DNA from: Escarpia spicata
Lineage: Eukaryota; Annelida; Polychaeta; Sabellida; Siboglinidae
Direction of reading: 5' to 3'
DNA length: 64,000 nt
Assembly: GCA_963995525.1 (NCBI GenBank)
Contig: OZ023214.1
Span: forward strand, 35,650,013 to 35,714,012
The notes under the pieces were generated by a model. That model was not told the origin of the DNA. It saw only the letters and a program-made list of their open reading frames with translations, and ran no database searches. Position numbers and translations under genes: made by a program. The stretch's first letter is position 1. Every line of letters begins with the position of its first letter. This document shows, one piece after another, positions 12,236 through 21,595 of the stretch.

Positions 12236-12513
12236 ATGAAGGCGGCGTGGATTGTGGCGCTGGTGCTGTGCTGCTTGGCAGAAGCCGTCTTGGCGTGTCT
12301 GAGTGGTGTGAGTAGAACGACACGGCGTCCACGTACACTCGTGTAGACGGCCGTTTGTGTGTCGTTTGCTTATGTGTCCTATTTCCTACGCATTGCATCA
12401 CTATACTTGCTTGAGGCTGTGTGTGTGTGTGGGGGGGGGGGGGTGTTTGTGAGTAGGTGCGTGTGTACGCGCGCGCGCGTGTGCGTATGTGTGAGCGTGT
12501 AGGTATATACGAA

Positions 12514-12546
<33 letters not shown>

Positions 12547-12623
12547 GCGCGTTGGCGTATACGAAAGCAAGCATACACACACTCGCATTATTATACGCAC
12601 GCACACGCACACGCGCACGCCAT

Positions 12624-12698
<75 letters not shown>

Positions 12699-13389
12699 CT
12701 ATATTAATTTATATGATACGGTATATTTAAAAATTCGCAGTGTCAGCAAAGGAAGTCTCCGCCAACTGGGGGTGACATTGCGAAGGCGGCAGAAAAGAAA
12801 ATCGGCAGTACGTGCTGGGCATACAGCTCTACCCACAAAACTGGCAAAAATACCAAAAAGTGCAACATATTCGTTGCTGAAATGATAGAGAAGGCAGGTG
12901 GCTCAGTTCCGGAAAGGTACGACTCTTGTTTGTATATCTACGATAAGTGCAAAACAAATGTTGGCCTACACATTTTCCGGATTTTTCAGCGATCATTCCT
13001 TTTTCATGAGATGTTACCCGATCGTGAAATCTACCTGTAGTAGAGCTGCTGGTGTATGTGTGTGTGGGTGTGCGCGTGTGCGTGTCCCTGTATGTATACC
13101 ATAAACCTGTTGTAGACACTCGCTTATCTGGAGTCCCATTGGTGCTGGTGAGTGGTTAAACCCGAAGTCGACCTTCTTGACAAAAGATCCTCACTGGAAA
13201 CTCGTCACTGGACCCCTAAAACGCGGAGACGTTGTTGCTTGTAAAGATGGCCCTAATGGGATTCACGTTGGCATCTACGTAGGTCCTGGTACTACCGTCA
13301 GCGCAAGCACCATAGAAAACAAAGTTGTTCGCAATGACTGGGGATTCCGTCCGGGCCAGAAGCGGACGGTCTGGCGTTATGTACCTTAG
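12236..13389 (+). CDS. Secreted NlpC/P60-type (CHAP-like) cysteine peptidase, putative peptidoglycan hydrolase
   Basis: Three exons: 12236-12307, 12741-12916 and 13116-13389 (stop TAG), joined at donors GTGAGT and GTACGA and acceptors CGCAG and TGTAG. They give 173 aa. Residues 1-20 are a signal peptide (basic start, hydrophobic core, VLA cleavage site). The mature part shows KKCNIFVAEMIEKAGG with the presumed nucleophile Cys65, then RGDVVACKDG and GIHVGIYVG with presumed catalytic His133, and a C-terminal NDWGFRPGQKRTVWRYV. This is the Cys...GD...HVGI(Y/V)VG layout of NlpC/P60 and CHAP enzymes, which cut peptide bonds in bacterial cell walls. The third catalytic residue is unclear: the usual His after the glycine turn is Ser145, and Asn156 or Asp157 may serve. 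Cys21, 25, 49 and 125 could form disulfides. A role in antibacterial defence or digestion, and an ancient bacterial origin, are inferences. Intron 1 carries a long microsatellite. Confidence 0.88.
12415..12697 (+). repeat. Compound GT / G-run / GCGT / CA microsatellite in intron 1
   Basis: GTGTGTGT, a 14-base G-run at about 12430, GCGT and GC alternation to about 12550, CA-rich stretches to 12615, then about 36 CA units from 12625. It fills most of intron 1 of the NlpC/P60-like gene and separates its signal-peptide exon from its catalytic exons. Confidence 0.95.
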
Positions 13390-13590
13390 AATTCCACCTC
13401 AAAGTACAGCACGAAGTGACGCACTTCCGCTTGGCCGCCATCTTTTCTGCTGGCACGTTTGCGTAACCTACACCATATCGGGAGAGATCATCACACCACA
13501 CGCATATGCCACATTCACAACACTAATGACAACTTATCTGTCTTACGCGTAAATCTATTAATGTATTTCCATTTCCTATGCTTACTTCCG

Positions 13591-13596
13591 ATTAAA
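13591..13596 (+). terminator. Candidate polyadenylation signal ATTAAA
   Basis: ATTAAA, the common variant of AATAAA, sits about 200 bases after the NlpC/P60-like stop codon. A T/GT-rich stretch (TTTCTGTTGTTTG) follows at about 13619. This would give a 3' UTR of about 220 bases. Confidence 0.45.
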
Positions 13597-13599
13597 CCA

Positions 13600-14424
13600 C
13601 ATGTTTAACAGATGATCATTTCTGTTGTTTGTAAAGTCTACATTTTTATTTTAAAATACTATAACGTGTAGGCCTATTGCGTTTAATGAGACATTAACTA
13701 ACTTATTTTCGAGCCGTGTACCTAAATGGGGGGGGGGGGGCCGTTACAATAATTAATAATACTATTATAAGTATAACGTTTCACGTGTTGAATTTAGTTT
13801 CTTCAAAATACAAAACAAGGATTGCTGGGAAGTGTTGTGTTACGGTGTTTTGACAAATGTAGGACTAATGGTAACAGGGGGAGGCTGTGTTAGTTGACCC
13901 ACTGGGTTAGTTGAGCCACCCATGTTTCCAGAAAATTTAAGCAGCAACAGTTGTTTGGGTCCAACTACTGATAGAACATGTTATTACACCATGATTAATA
14001 TGCATCATGTGACAACTGTCATAATAGTCCGAAAATAAGAGCTAAAAGTACGTTTTTTATGTTTAACGAAACTTTTGGTGATTTTTATTAATATTTGCTA
14101 GTGTGTAAATTATCAAAGCATGTCGCCATACGTTCCTGTCCTTGCAGTTACAAATGGTTTAACTATGGAATGGTAAGAAATTTTTTTTAATCGATTCGTG
14201 TATTAATGGGAAATTCATTACAATATAATTAATATCGAAATCCGGTTATCTGAACCATACGGGGAAGGGGGAGTTATGCATTTGGCAAGGAATGATGATA
14301 TATGTTGCTTTATTGGAAACTATATCATAGAGTTCATAAGTTCGTGAAAATTGGGAAATCGGGACATCGGATAGCTACTGGGCATCATACATGCAGTTGG
14401 TTACAGTGTGGTTACAATGGGCCT
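13600..14424. other. Non-coding stretch with a G-run
   Basis: No gene recognised. A 13-base G-run lies at about 13728-13740. A short near-direct repeat (GTTAGTTGACCCAC / GTTAGTTGAGCCACC) lies at about 13889-13920. Confidence 0.4.
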
Positions 14425-14427
14425 TTA

Positions 14428-14627
14428 ATTCTCTGGGAAGCATCCAGCCTCGCTGCAATTAATGGCCGAATACTATTCGTATTCAATCATACAGCTGAAT
14501 GAACTGGAGCAACGTAGAGTGAACGAACTTACCCAAGGTTCGACACCGCCACACAAGATTCGAACCCGGGTTCTCTCGGCTGAGAGTCCGAAGCTCTAGC
14601 CACTGCACCACGGCACTACACATTATA
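14428..14627 (-). mobile_element. tRNA-derived SINE copy, 3' truncated
   Basis: On the minus strand it starts at about 14627 with GTAGTGCCGTGGTGCAGTGG, then the A-box region GTGGCTAGAGCTTCGGACTC and the B box GGTTCGAATCT. It continues GGTGTCGAACCTTGGGTAAG, then GTTGCTCCAGTTCATTCAGC and GCTGGATGCTTCCCAGAGAA, in the same order as the copy at 20629. It breaks off near 14428 before the LINE-like tail. Confidence 0.8.
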
Positions 14628-14705
14628 CCACTACATAAAAACATACGTTTTAACTTGTATTATGGCTAAGACAAAACGTTATGGCTGAGACATTATTGCT
14701 ATGGC
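14567..14705 (+). repeat. Duplicated block, first copy (SINE head plus upstream flank)
   Basis: About 138 bases matching 18915-19050 in the same orientation with few differences. It covers the SINE head and about 80 bases outside it (ACTACATAAAAACATACGTT, then several TTATGGCTAAGAC-like units). Shared flank means this is a duplication, not two independent SINE insertions. Confidence 0.75.
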
Positions 14706-14784
14706 TAATTAATAGTATACAAATTATTCAGTTTATATTACTTCGAGAAAACATAAATAAAAAAAGTTTCAAAAATATCAATGG

Positions 14785-14878
14785 TTTGGAGTCAGGCTTG
14801 AACCGGCGTCGCCTGATTGTAAAATAAGCGTCACGAAACCAACGCGTGTACCAATCGAGCTACCGACATCTACGGAAT
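14785..14878 (-). mobile_element. tRNA-like element (tRNA pseudogene or short SINE)
   Basis: Minus strand shows TAGCTCGATTGGTACACGC (A-box and D-arm like) and GGTTCAAGCC (B box) about 55 bases apart, followed by a T-run terminator. The anticodon arm does not close and the acceptor ends do not pair, so it is not a functional tRNA gene. It lies about 160 bases upstream of the neighbouring SINE head. Confidence 0.5.
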
Positions 14879-14879
14879 T

Positions 14880-15370
14880 TCATTGACTGATTTAAGTTAA
14901 ATTGTGCAACCATTCCTTCATATATCGGTATTCTAGTGATATTATGAGATTATACACATTACTTTCTGTAGCTGGATACAATATATGTTTGCTATGTATG
15001 TTTACTGGTGTAGATTATCTCCCGTGGGTTGCAATCGATATAATTATTCTGAAAACGAGCCGAAGCTCAGCGAAACCTGGTCGACTTGTAGGCCCATTTG
15101 CAATCATTGTTTTGAATAAAATTGGATTCATATGGAACCGTGAGATAACTGCTTGTTCCTCCATGATGACTAGTGTTTGTATTATATCGGGAAATCGCAC
15201 AATAACTCATTCTGACGCTCGTTTCGAGCCAAAAACTATCCTTGTAAACATGCTCGGAATGCATGGAAAGGGTCTATCTGATGCGAGTATATGTCATATG
15301 TGACGTCACATCTCGGCATCCCGAAAAGCGCGCCAAAAATATGCATATTCGAAAATGTCCGGATGCACAG
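14880..15370. other. Spacer with a perfect CRE palindrome
   Basis: No recognised gene; the 133-codon frame at 14902-15303 resembles no family I know. GTGACGTCAC at 15300-15309 contains the exact cAMP-response element TGACGTCA. Confidence 0.35.
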
Positions 15371-18300
15371 CATAATAATAATAATAATAATTTATTTCTT
15401 ATATAGCGCCCCATCCAAACAATTGTTCTGGGGCGCTTTACAATGGTTAATACAAATAAATAAATAACATCATACACCATATAGTTAAACAATACTATGC
15501 AATCATTACTACTAAGTAAAATCAACTATACTGTCTTAAAATATATAAATATTCACAAGTATGCAAGATATTAAAACAATAAAATATATTAATTATAATA
15601 TTAAATTAATTAAAATAAAGGAATCAACAATTATGACCATCGAAGATTAAAATAATTTATGAAAAGATGCGTCTTCAGTGCCACTTTAAACTGATTGACA
15701 CTAGTGCATTGGCTCACTGTGAGTGGTAGTTGATTCCATGCTCTTGGAGCACAAGAGAATGCTCGTTCGCCGAGTTTAGTGCGGGTAGTGGGTTGTGCAA
15801 GGAATAGCTGATCGGAGGTGCGTAGACAGCGTGTCGGACGATACGGAGAGAGAAGTGCTGATAGATATGGAGGTGCGAGCCCATGAAGGCATTTGAAAAT
15901 GAGAAGTAGGGTCTTGAAAATAATGCGACTCTTCACAGGAAGCCAGTGCAGCTCCAAGAACATGAGCGTGACGTGGTCTCGTTTCGACCGCATCGTTATG
16001 ATACGAGAACATGCATTTTGGACACGTTGTAGTTTCTCAATTACTGTCGCTGGCAATCCATTAAGAAGACTATTGCAGCAGTCAATTCGCGAAATGACTT
16101 CCGCATGCACAAGTTGTTTTGTGTGTTCTTTGTCTAAGTATCGACGAATGCGTCCAATGCTATGGAGGTCGTAATACGCATTTCTGCAAATGTTTGTTAC
16201 GTGTCGCTCAAGGGACATATTAGAATCAAAGGTCACCCCCAAGTTTCTGGCGTGTAAGTTGGGTAACAGGCGCACGTTTCCGATAGTCACACCGTCAGGA
16301 ATTACATTTTCGGTTGTTGATTTCGGTTGTATGATGATGTCTCCGTTTTGTCAACATTGAGTTTTAGCGTGATGGCAATGTCGGGTGAAATATTATCGCT
16401 CAGGCAAAATTCTTGGAAAAGTTGGATGTCATCGGCATATAGATGGTAAGCCATGCTATGGAGGTTGAGTAGCGACGCGAGAGGAGTCATATATGTAGTG
16501 AACAGTAATGGTCCAAGAACTGACCCCTGCGGGACACCGCATGTCAGTTTGTGAGGTTTAAACTGCTCACCGGCAATCAACACCGTGTATTGTCTGTGTT
16601 ATAAGTAAGCAGCGAACCATGACAAACAGTGATCGTCGACGCCGATGGTGTTGCTCAGTGTTTTAAAAAGAATGGCATGGTCAATTGTATCAAATGCTGC
16701 GCTCAGATCAATTAGCAGCAGAACCACACCTTTGCGTTCGTCCATGCAACGAATCACATTGCCATGCACGTGCAGAAGCGCAGTTTCAGTGCTACAGTTT
16801 TGTCGGTAGGCTGATTGTAACGGCATATACAGGTTGTTTTCATTCACGTGTGCAGTCAACCGGTTTGCACAATCCTCTCGACTAACTTTAATAAAAAGCA
16901 CATGTTAGAAATAGGTCGATAGCTTTTCAAAATGTCACTACCAAGACTTGCCTTTTTCAATATGGGTGTGATGACAGCAACTTTCATTTCATCAGGCATT
17001 CGTTCCAGCAAACGCTTGTTGATGATGATAAGCGTTGTCATGACATCAGAACACTCTTTTATCAAGTTTGAAGGCATTGGGTCAAGTTTGCAAGTCTCGG
17101 TGATGATTTGCTCAGTAGTTGTGCGGTTTTTTCTTGTGTGACAGGCACGAAAGTAGAGAGACCACAGTCAGTGACAGAGTGATCTATGCTCACAAAGTCG
17201 GTACTCACATCATGGACATGTGGCTCTTGTAGTGTGGTGCGAATTCACTGGATTTTATCGTCATATTAGTGTGCAAAGTCGTTGGCGAGCGATTCGGCAC
17301 ATTCATAGGTTGGTAGTGTTGCTGTATTACCCCGTTGCAGCAGTTTGTTTGCGATGTTGTAGAATTGCGCTTGGTTCCGGACGTCCGACAATTTTTCCTC
17401 GTAATGGATCTTTTACGCTTCAGCGCACATGTTATTGACTTTGTTTCTTTGCTGTACATATATGTCTCGGTGCACTGTTAATCGAGTCCACCTGTATCGA
17501 TGTTCAAGCCGCTTACGTTTTTGCAACTTTGATGTCCACGCTGTACCATGGCACGTTGTTCTTCACGGTGATGGTGCACTCACTAGCAGGAGCATGTTGG
17601 TCGAGTATTGACAACAAAGTATTGTTGTAACGAGAAAATGCCGCTGCTGCCGGTTCGCTGGCTTGCTGAACAGTCAGATCAGAGCATGCAAGTAATGTCA
17701 TGACTGATTTTCTTATGGTTGATAATTTTCAACTTATGCACAGTCATTACTCTTTTTTGGTGGAACTGTAGTTGCAATATGGACCGTAAAGATAACGGCG
17801 CAGTGTCAGAATCATCACAGGTGACATCTTCAACACGCAGCTCATTATGATAACATTGAGGATGTGACCTTTCTCGTGAGTTGCCTGGGCAACGTGCTGT
17901 TGGTGGTTTGTTGCGGAGAGAAGGTCTATAATAGGTTTGGTATGTGCACTGGTGGGACTGTCAAAGTGAAAGTTCAGGTCCCCAACGAGTAGCAGCTGAT
18001 CGGATGTAAATGTGAGGTCATTGAGGAGGTCGGCAAACTCCCTCAGAAATACCGGAACATTTGGTGATTTCGGTTTTGGTGGAGGTATATACACTGTTAC
18101 AAATCGCAAAAGTTCGAGGCCGACTTTAACTAAACAATTGATATACTCCATGGAAGCATAGTTGCTGTGCTTCATTACAGCTACTGAGATGGATTCACGG
18201 AAGATAATGGCGACGCCTCCGTCTCTGGCGTTGGCTCGCGGTATGTGTTTCATAGCGTATATAGGTGGCACCACTGCCTTTACGGCAATATGCGATGGCC

Positions 18301-18740
18301 CGAACCAGGTTTCCGTAAGCGAGCATATGTCTAGTTTGTTTTCAGTTATCACATCCCGGATTTGTTGACACTTATCAAGCTCACGCAGACCGGGTGTTCA
18401 GAACAACAGCTCTAAACGAATCAGTCGCGCAGCTTCCGTGTAGTTTAACAGGTATCAGGTTGCCTCTGTTGACAATTGGTACGATGCTATTGCTTATTGA
18501 CCGGTTGGACACATCGGTTCTGGCTGCAGTCACTTTCACAGGAATTGTCTTAGTCACTTGGCATTGTCTTCGACCGCCAGTGGTTCCTCTGTGTGTCGGT
18601 ATTGTGCAAGAAGTGCCTAGTTGTTTCAAATCGTTGTAGACTGCCTTTGTAACACGCTTGAAGGCTTTCGTGGTTTGCTGACATAGTTGATGCAACTGAA
18701 GACTTGTATACACTATCACCATGGCGACGATCATGGCCCA
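15371..18740 (-). mobile_element. L2/CR1-like LINE, near full length, inactivated
   Basis: Minus-strand order: an ORF remnant (18734-18381), then an apurinic-type endonuclease (18380-17747; TETWFGP, GGVAIIFRES, LLVGDLNFHFD). Next comes reverse transcriptase (about 17077-16302; [52 protein letters not shown] box). The post-RT region (16290-15631) includes HARNLGVTFDSNMS, LQRVQNACSRI, LHWLPVKSRI and AFSCAPRAWNQLP. It ends in a 3' UTR with a hairpin (AGCGCCCCA / TGGGGCGCT at 15405-15437) and a TTA microsatellite tail at 15373-15391. Several frameshifts and stops separate the blocks; the endonuclease start is out of frame with the preceding ORF at about 18385. Such elements encode target-primed retrotransposition. 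Clade placement is by motif style. Confidence 0.88.
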
Positions 18741-18912
18741 CTAAAGATAACACTAGAAGAGTCTCATAAAATCAGTAAAATAAATAAAATCCAGCAAAGC
18801 ACAAGTGTCCAGTTCGTAATTGTGACGTCGTGGTAGTCCAGAAACATTCACGATGAGGCAAGAGGTAAAATCGAAAAACGGTACAGCTTGAAACTTGTAA
18901 TAATGTCAATTA

Positions 18913-19050
18913 TTACCCGGGTTCTCTCGGCTGAGAGTCCGAAGCTCTAGCCACTGCACCACGGCACTACACATCATATCACTACATAAAAACATAAGTT
19001 TTAACTTGTGTTATGGTTAAGACAAAACGTTATGGCTTAGACCTTATTGC
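18913..19050 (-). repeat. Second copy of the duplicated SINE-head block
   Basis: Matches 14567-14705. On the minus strand it holds the SINE head from about 18973 to 18913 (to the end of the B box, CCCGGGT) and then stops abruptly at an unrelated sequence. The plus-strand flank 18974-19050 repeats the TTATGGCTAAGAC-like units. Confidence 0.7.
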
Positions 19051-19194
19051 TATGGCTAAGACCGAAATTCTTATTATTACTGTGGTAAGTAAAATTATTA
19101 CATATATTATTTTACGTAATACTACATGGCTTAATCGGGTATATAATTGCAAAACATTATTGCTGCTGAATTGTTTGGCAGGCATCGCCGCTTA

Positions 19195-19400
19195 TTCGCT
19201 TATTACTGGGGGGTGGGGGCAGAAAACCATGTCTGCCCTCCAATTGCACCCCACTTTCACGGTCGTCAAAAATACCTTAACCCTCTCATAGAACCTCGAT
19301 TTGCATCCGCCCTTGAAAAACAAACATTCACCCTCACATCTACTGGGGGCAGAACCATATGTCTGCTCCCGTAGCGAAATTCCAGTGGGATAGCTGTCCC
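19195..19400 (+). repeat. Paired GGGGGCAGA..TCTGC hairpin motifs
   Basis: GGGGGCAGAAAACCATGTCTGCCCTC at about 19206-19232 and GGGGGCAGAACCATATGTCT at about 19344-19370 are direct repeats, and each can fold on itself. About 110 bases lie between. This may be a small non-autonomous element. Not identified. Confidence 0.4.
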
Positions 19401-19589
19401 CTGTCCCCCTGTTCCAGGCCACTAAGATGTTTCATTAAGTGGATATAGTTAATTATAGTATGCGTATTTATAGTATGGTTGCATTATAACAACGTACTGT
19501 AACAGAATAACGAAATTTGGTTAATACCTAAAATGCATCGTAAAATCGAATATCTTAAAGTGATCGATTAAATCTTAAACATTAGCAAA

Positions 19590-19962
19590 TAGATTGCGTT
19601 ATTCCACAGCAGAAGTATTTTGTGGCCGACGCTTGGCGTCTGCGGCTATTTATAGAACCGTATCGTGCAGGCGATATGTTCGCCGTCGTTAGTTCTCGGG
19701 AACACAAGACAAGCGTGCGCTGAATCTAGTGATTGTGTTGTTGATAAGGATTTATTTATGACATATACTGTTGCAAACTAGCAACACTAACTAAATAAAT
19801 CCTTAGCAACAGCACAATCACTAGATGCAGCGCAAGCTTGTCTTGTGTTCCGGAGAACTAACGACAGCAAACGTATCACCTGCACCAGACTGTTCTATAA
19901 ATAACCGCAGACGCCAAGCGTCGGTCAATAAAATACTAATGCCGTGGAATAGCGCAATCTAT
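19590..19962. mobile_element. 373-bp fold-back (long inverted repeat) element
   Basis: The left arm (about 19590-19760) and the right arm (about 19791-19962) are reverse complements over about 170 bases at roughly 88-90% identity. Matched blocks include GACGCTTGGCGTCTGCGG, TCGTTAGTTCTC, AACACAAGACAAGC, ATCTAGTGATTGTG and AAGGATTTATTTA. The spacer of about 30 bases has its own small hairpin (TGTTGCAAACTAGCAACA). The outer flanks are unrelated. It carries no coding capacity, as in fold-back MITEs, and a transcript would form one long double-stranded stem. Confidence 0.85.
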
Positions 19963-20311
19963 ACAGGGCCCTTTTAAATAACGCAAGATCATGATAATTA
20001 ATTACCTAACCGTAGGTTTCGTTAGTAGACTACAGTTGTGCTAGAAACATGGCGCCACAATCGGGACTTACAAACTGTCCACCAGGTGGTGCTACTAATT
20101 AATTAGATTCATAAATTATTTTATTCCTGATCCACCTAAAGACGCCACCAGTCTGGCCGCGACCCATTAACTCAAGTTGGTGAATCGCAGTTTAGGGAAC
20201 AATTATTAAAATTAATTGCGTACGCTTCAAACCTCATCCCGATATTCGCAGTATCTCCGAATCTGTAATTTGCGGGTAAACTGAGGGAGTAACTATGACT
20301 CTCGACAGGTT

Positions 20312-20351
<40 letters not shown>

Positions 20352-20628
20352 TATGATTTGCTTACAGCATCACGACCCTTCGAGCTATCGAGACGCGGTC
20401 TTCTGCGTCTTGTTCGCGCCGCCGAGAGGAAGCGTACGCTTCAAACCGCATGCCGATATTCGCCGAATCTGAAATGTTGCAAAATTTACTCCCTCCGCTT
20501 ACCCGCGCTTATTCGTAATTTTGCTATAGAATCACGACCGTTCGTGCTATCTCGTAATCTGTGTTTTTATATAAACGGAGCGCAGTGTCGCATTGGTCTG
20601 GTCCTCTGTGAGACTGTGTTTTTATATA
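19963..20628. other. Spacer with two local duplications
   Basis: TACGCTTCAAACCTCATCCC (about 20220) recurs in variant form at about 20429. TGTGTTTTTATATAAACGGA followed by GCGCAGTGTCGCA (about 20560) is repeated at about 20613 as the start of the full-length SINE, so the SINE head is partly duplicated in tandem. No protein gene recognised. Confidence 0.5.
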
Positions 20629-20994
20629 AGTGGAGCGCAGTGGCGCAGCGTCTAGAGCGTCGGACACCCGTCGGGCTCTCAATTGAGAGAACCCAGGTTC
20701 GAACCCTGTGCTGCCATGTCGAACCTTGGACAGGTTTGTTCACTCTAACGTCTACGTTGCTCCCGTTCACTCGGTTGTATGATTGAGTACCTAGCTATAG
20801 ATAGAGGTGGGTATTTGTGTACGAATATTCTTCGCGCAGTAATTGCAGCGTGGCTGAATGCTTCCCAGAGAAGTCGAGACGGTGTTCGCCTGAATAGGTC
20901 TGCCATTGTCACTGAGTAAAGTGTAATTTGTAATGCGCTTTGAGCAATCCTAATTAAGGATCGACTGGTTACTGCACTATCTAAAAGAAATTAC
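20629..20994 (+). mobile_element. tRNA-derived SINE, most complete copy
   Basis: About 365 bases. The head starts GTGGAGCGCAGTGGCGCAGC. An A-box region is at about 20640-20662 and a perfect B box GGTTCGAACCC at 20696-20706. The body includes TCACTCGGTTGTATGATTGA, GCAGCGTGGCTGAATGCTTC and GAGACGGTGTTCG. The tail reads TGTAATGCGCTTTGAGCAAT, then an ACTGCACTATCTAAAAGAAATTA end. That tail has the GCGC...GCxCTATxTAA...AAATTA layout of the 3' end of the LINE at 15371, so this looks like a SINE that borrows L2/CR1-type reverse transcriptase. Dependence on that LINE is inference. Confidence 0.85.
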
Positions 20995-21518
20995 ATCTAT
21001 ATAATATTCTAGAATACATATGTTGACAGCGTACTGCATGCCCGCCAAATTGCATTTTATAAGCTCGAAACACTGTTTGCACTTTGTTCTTTTAGTCCAC
21101 AAATAAGTAATCAAAAGATTCAGGTTATAAACAAATCTATTATATCACGGATGCTGCCAGTTTTAATATTTTGCCTGACTTTGATGGATTATGATGATAA
21201 TTATTAAAATGTTTTGTTTATAATTACCATACTAACATTGTAACCATGTGTTACTAAACATTATGTAACCAATAAATGTTATGTGATCAAATGCATTGTC
21301 ACTAAATATGATCCGTTGTGTGACTGTAAAGTGTTGTATGTCAAATTGTCTTGTGACCAACTGCGGTAGATCAATGCATCATACTTAAGCCAAAAAGGCT
21401 ACAACAAAGAATGAATTTTTTATTATTATAATTCTAAGATTATAGTTATGAAAAACACCTAATTATATGCGTGGTTTGGGCTCAGGGGATTAAAATAAGA
21501 ACAAATAGATTTTTTTAA

Positions 21519-21595
<77 letters not shown>

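Noticed and set aside
12236..13389. Bacterial contamination as the source of the NlpC/P60-like gene
   Set aside because: The gene has two introns with canonical splice sites, an intronic microsatellite and the base composition of its surroundings.
14785..14878. Functional tRNA gene
   Set aside because: A and B boxes are present, but the anticodon stem does not close and the ends do not pair as an acceptor stem.
14902..15303. 133-codon plus-strand frame
   Set aside because: No recognisable domain, AT-rich codon use, and an overlapping antisense frame of similar quality; not supportable as a gene.
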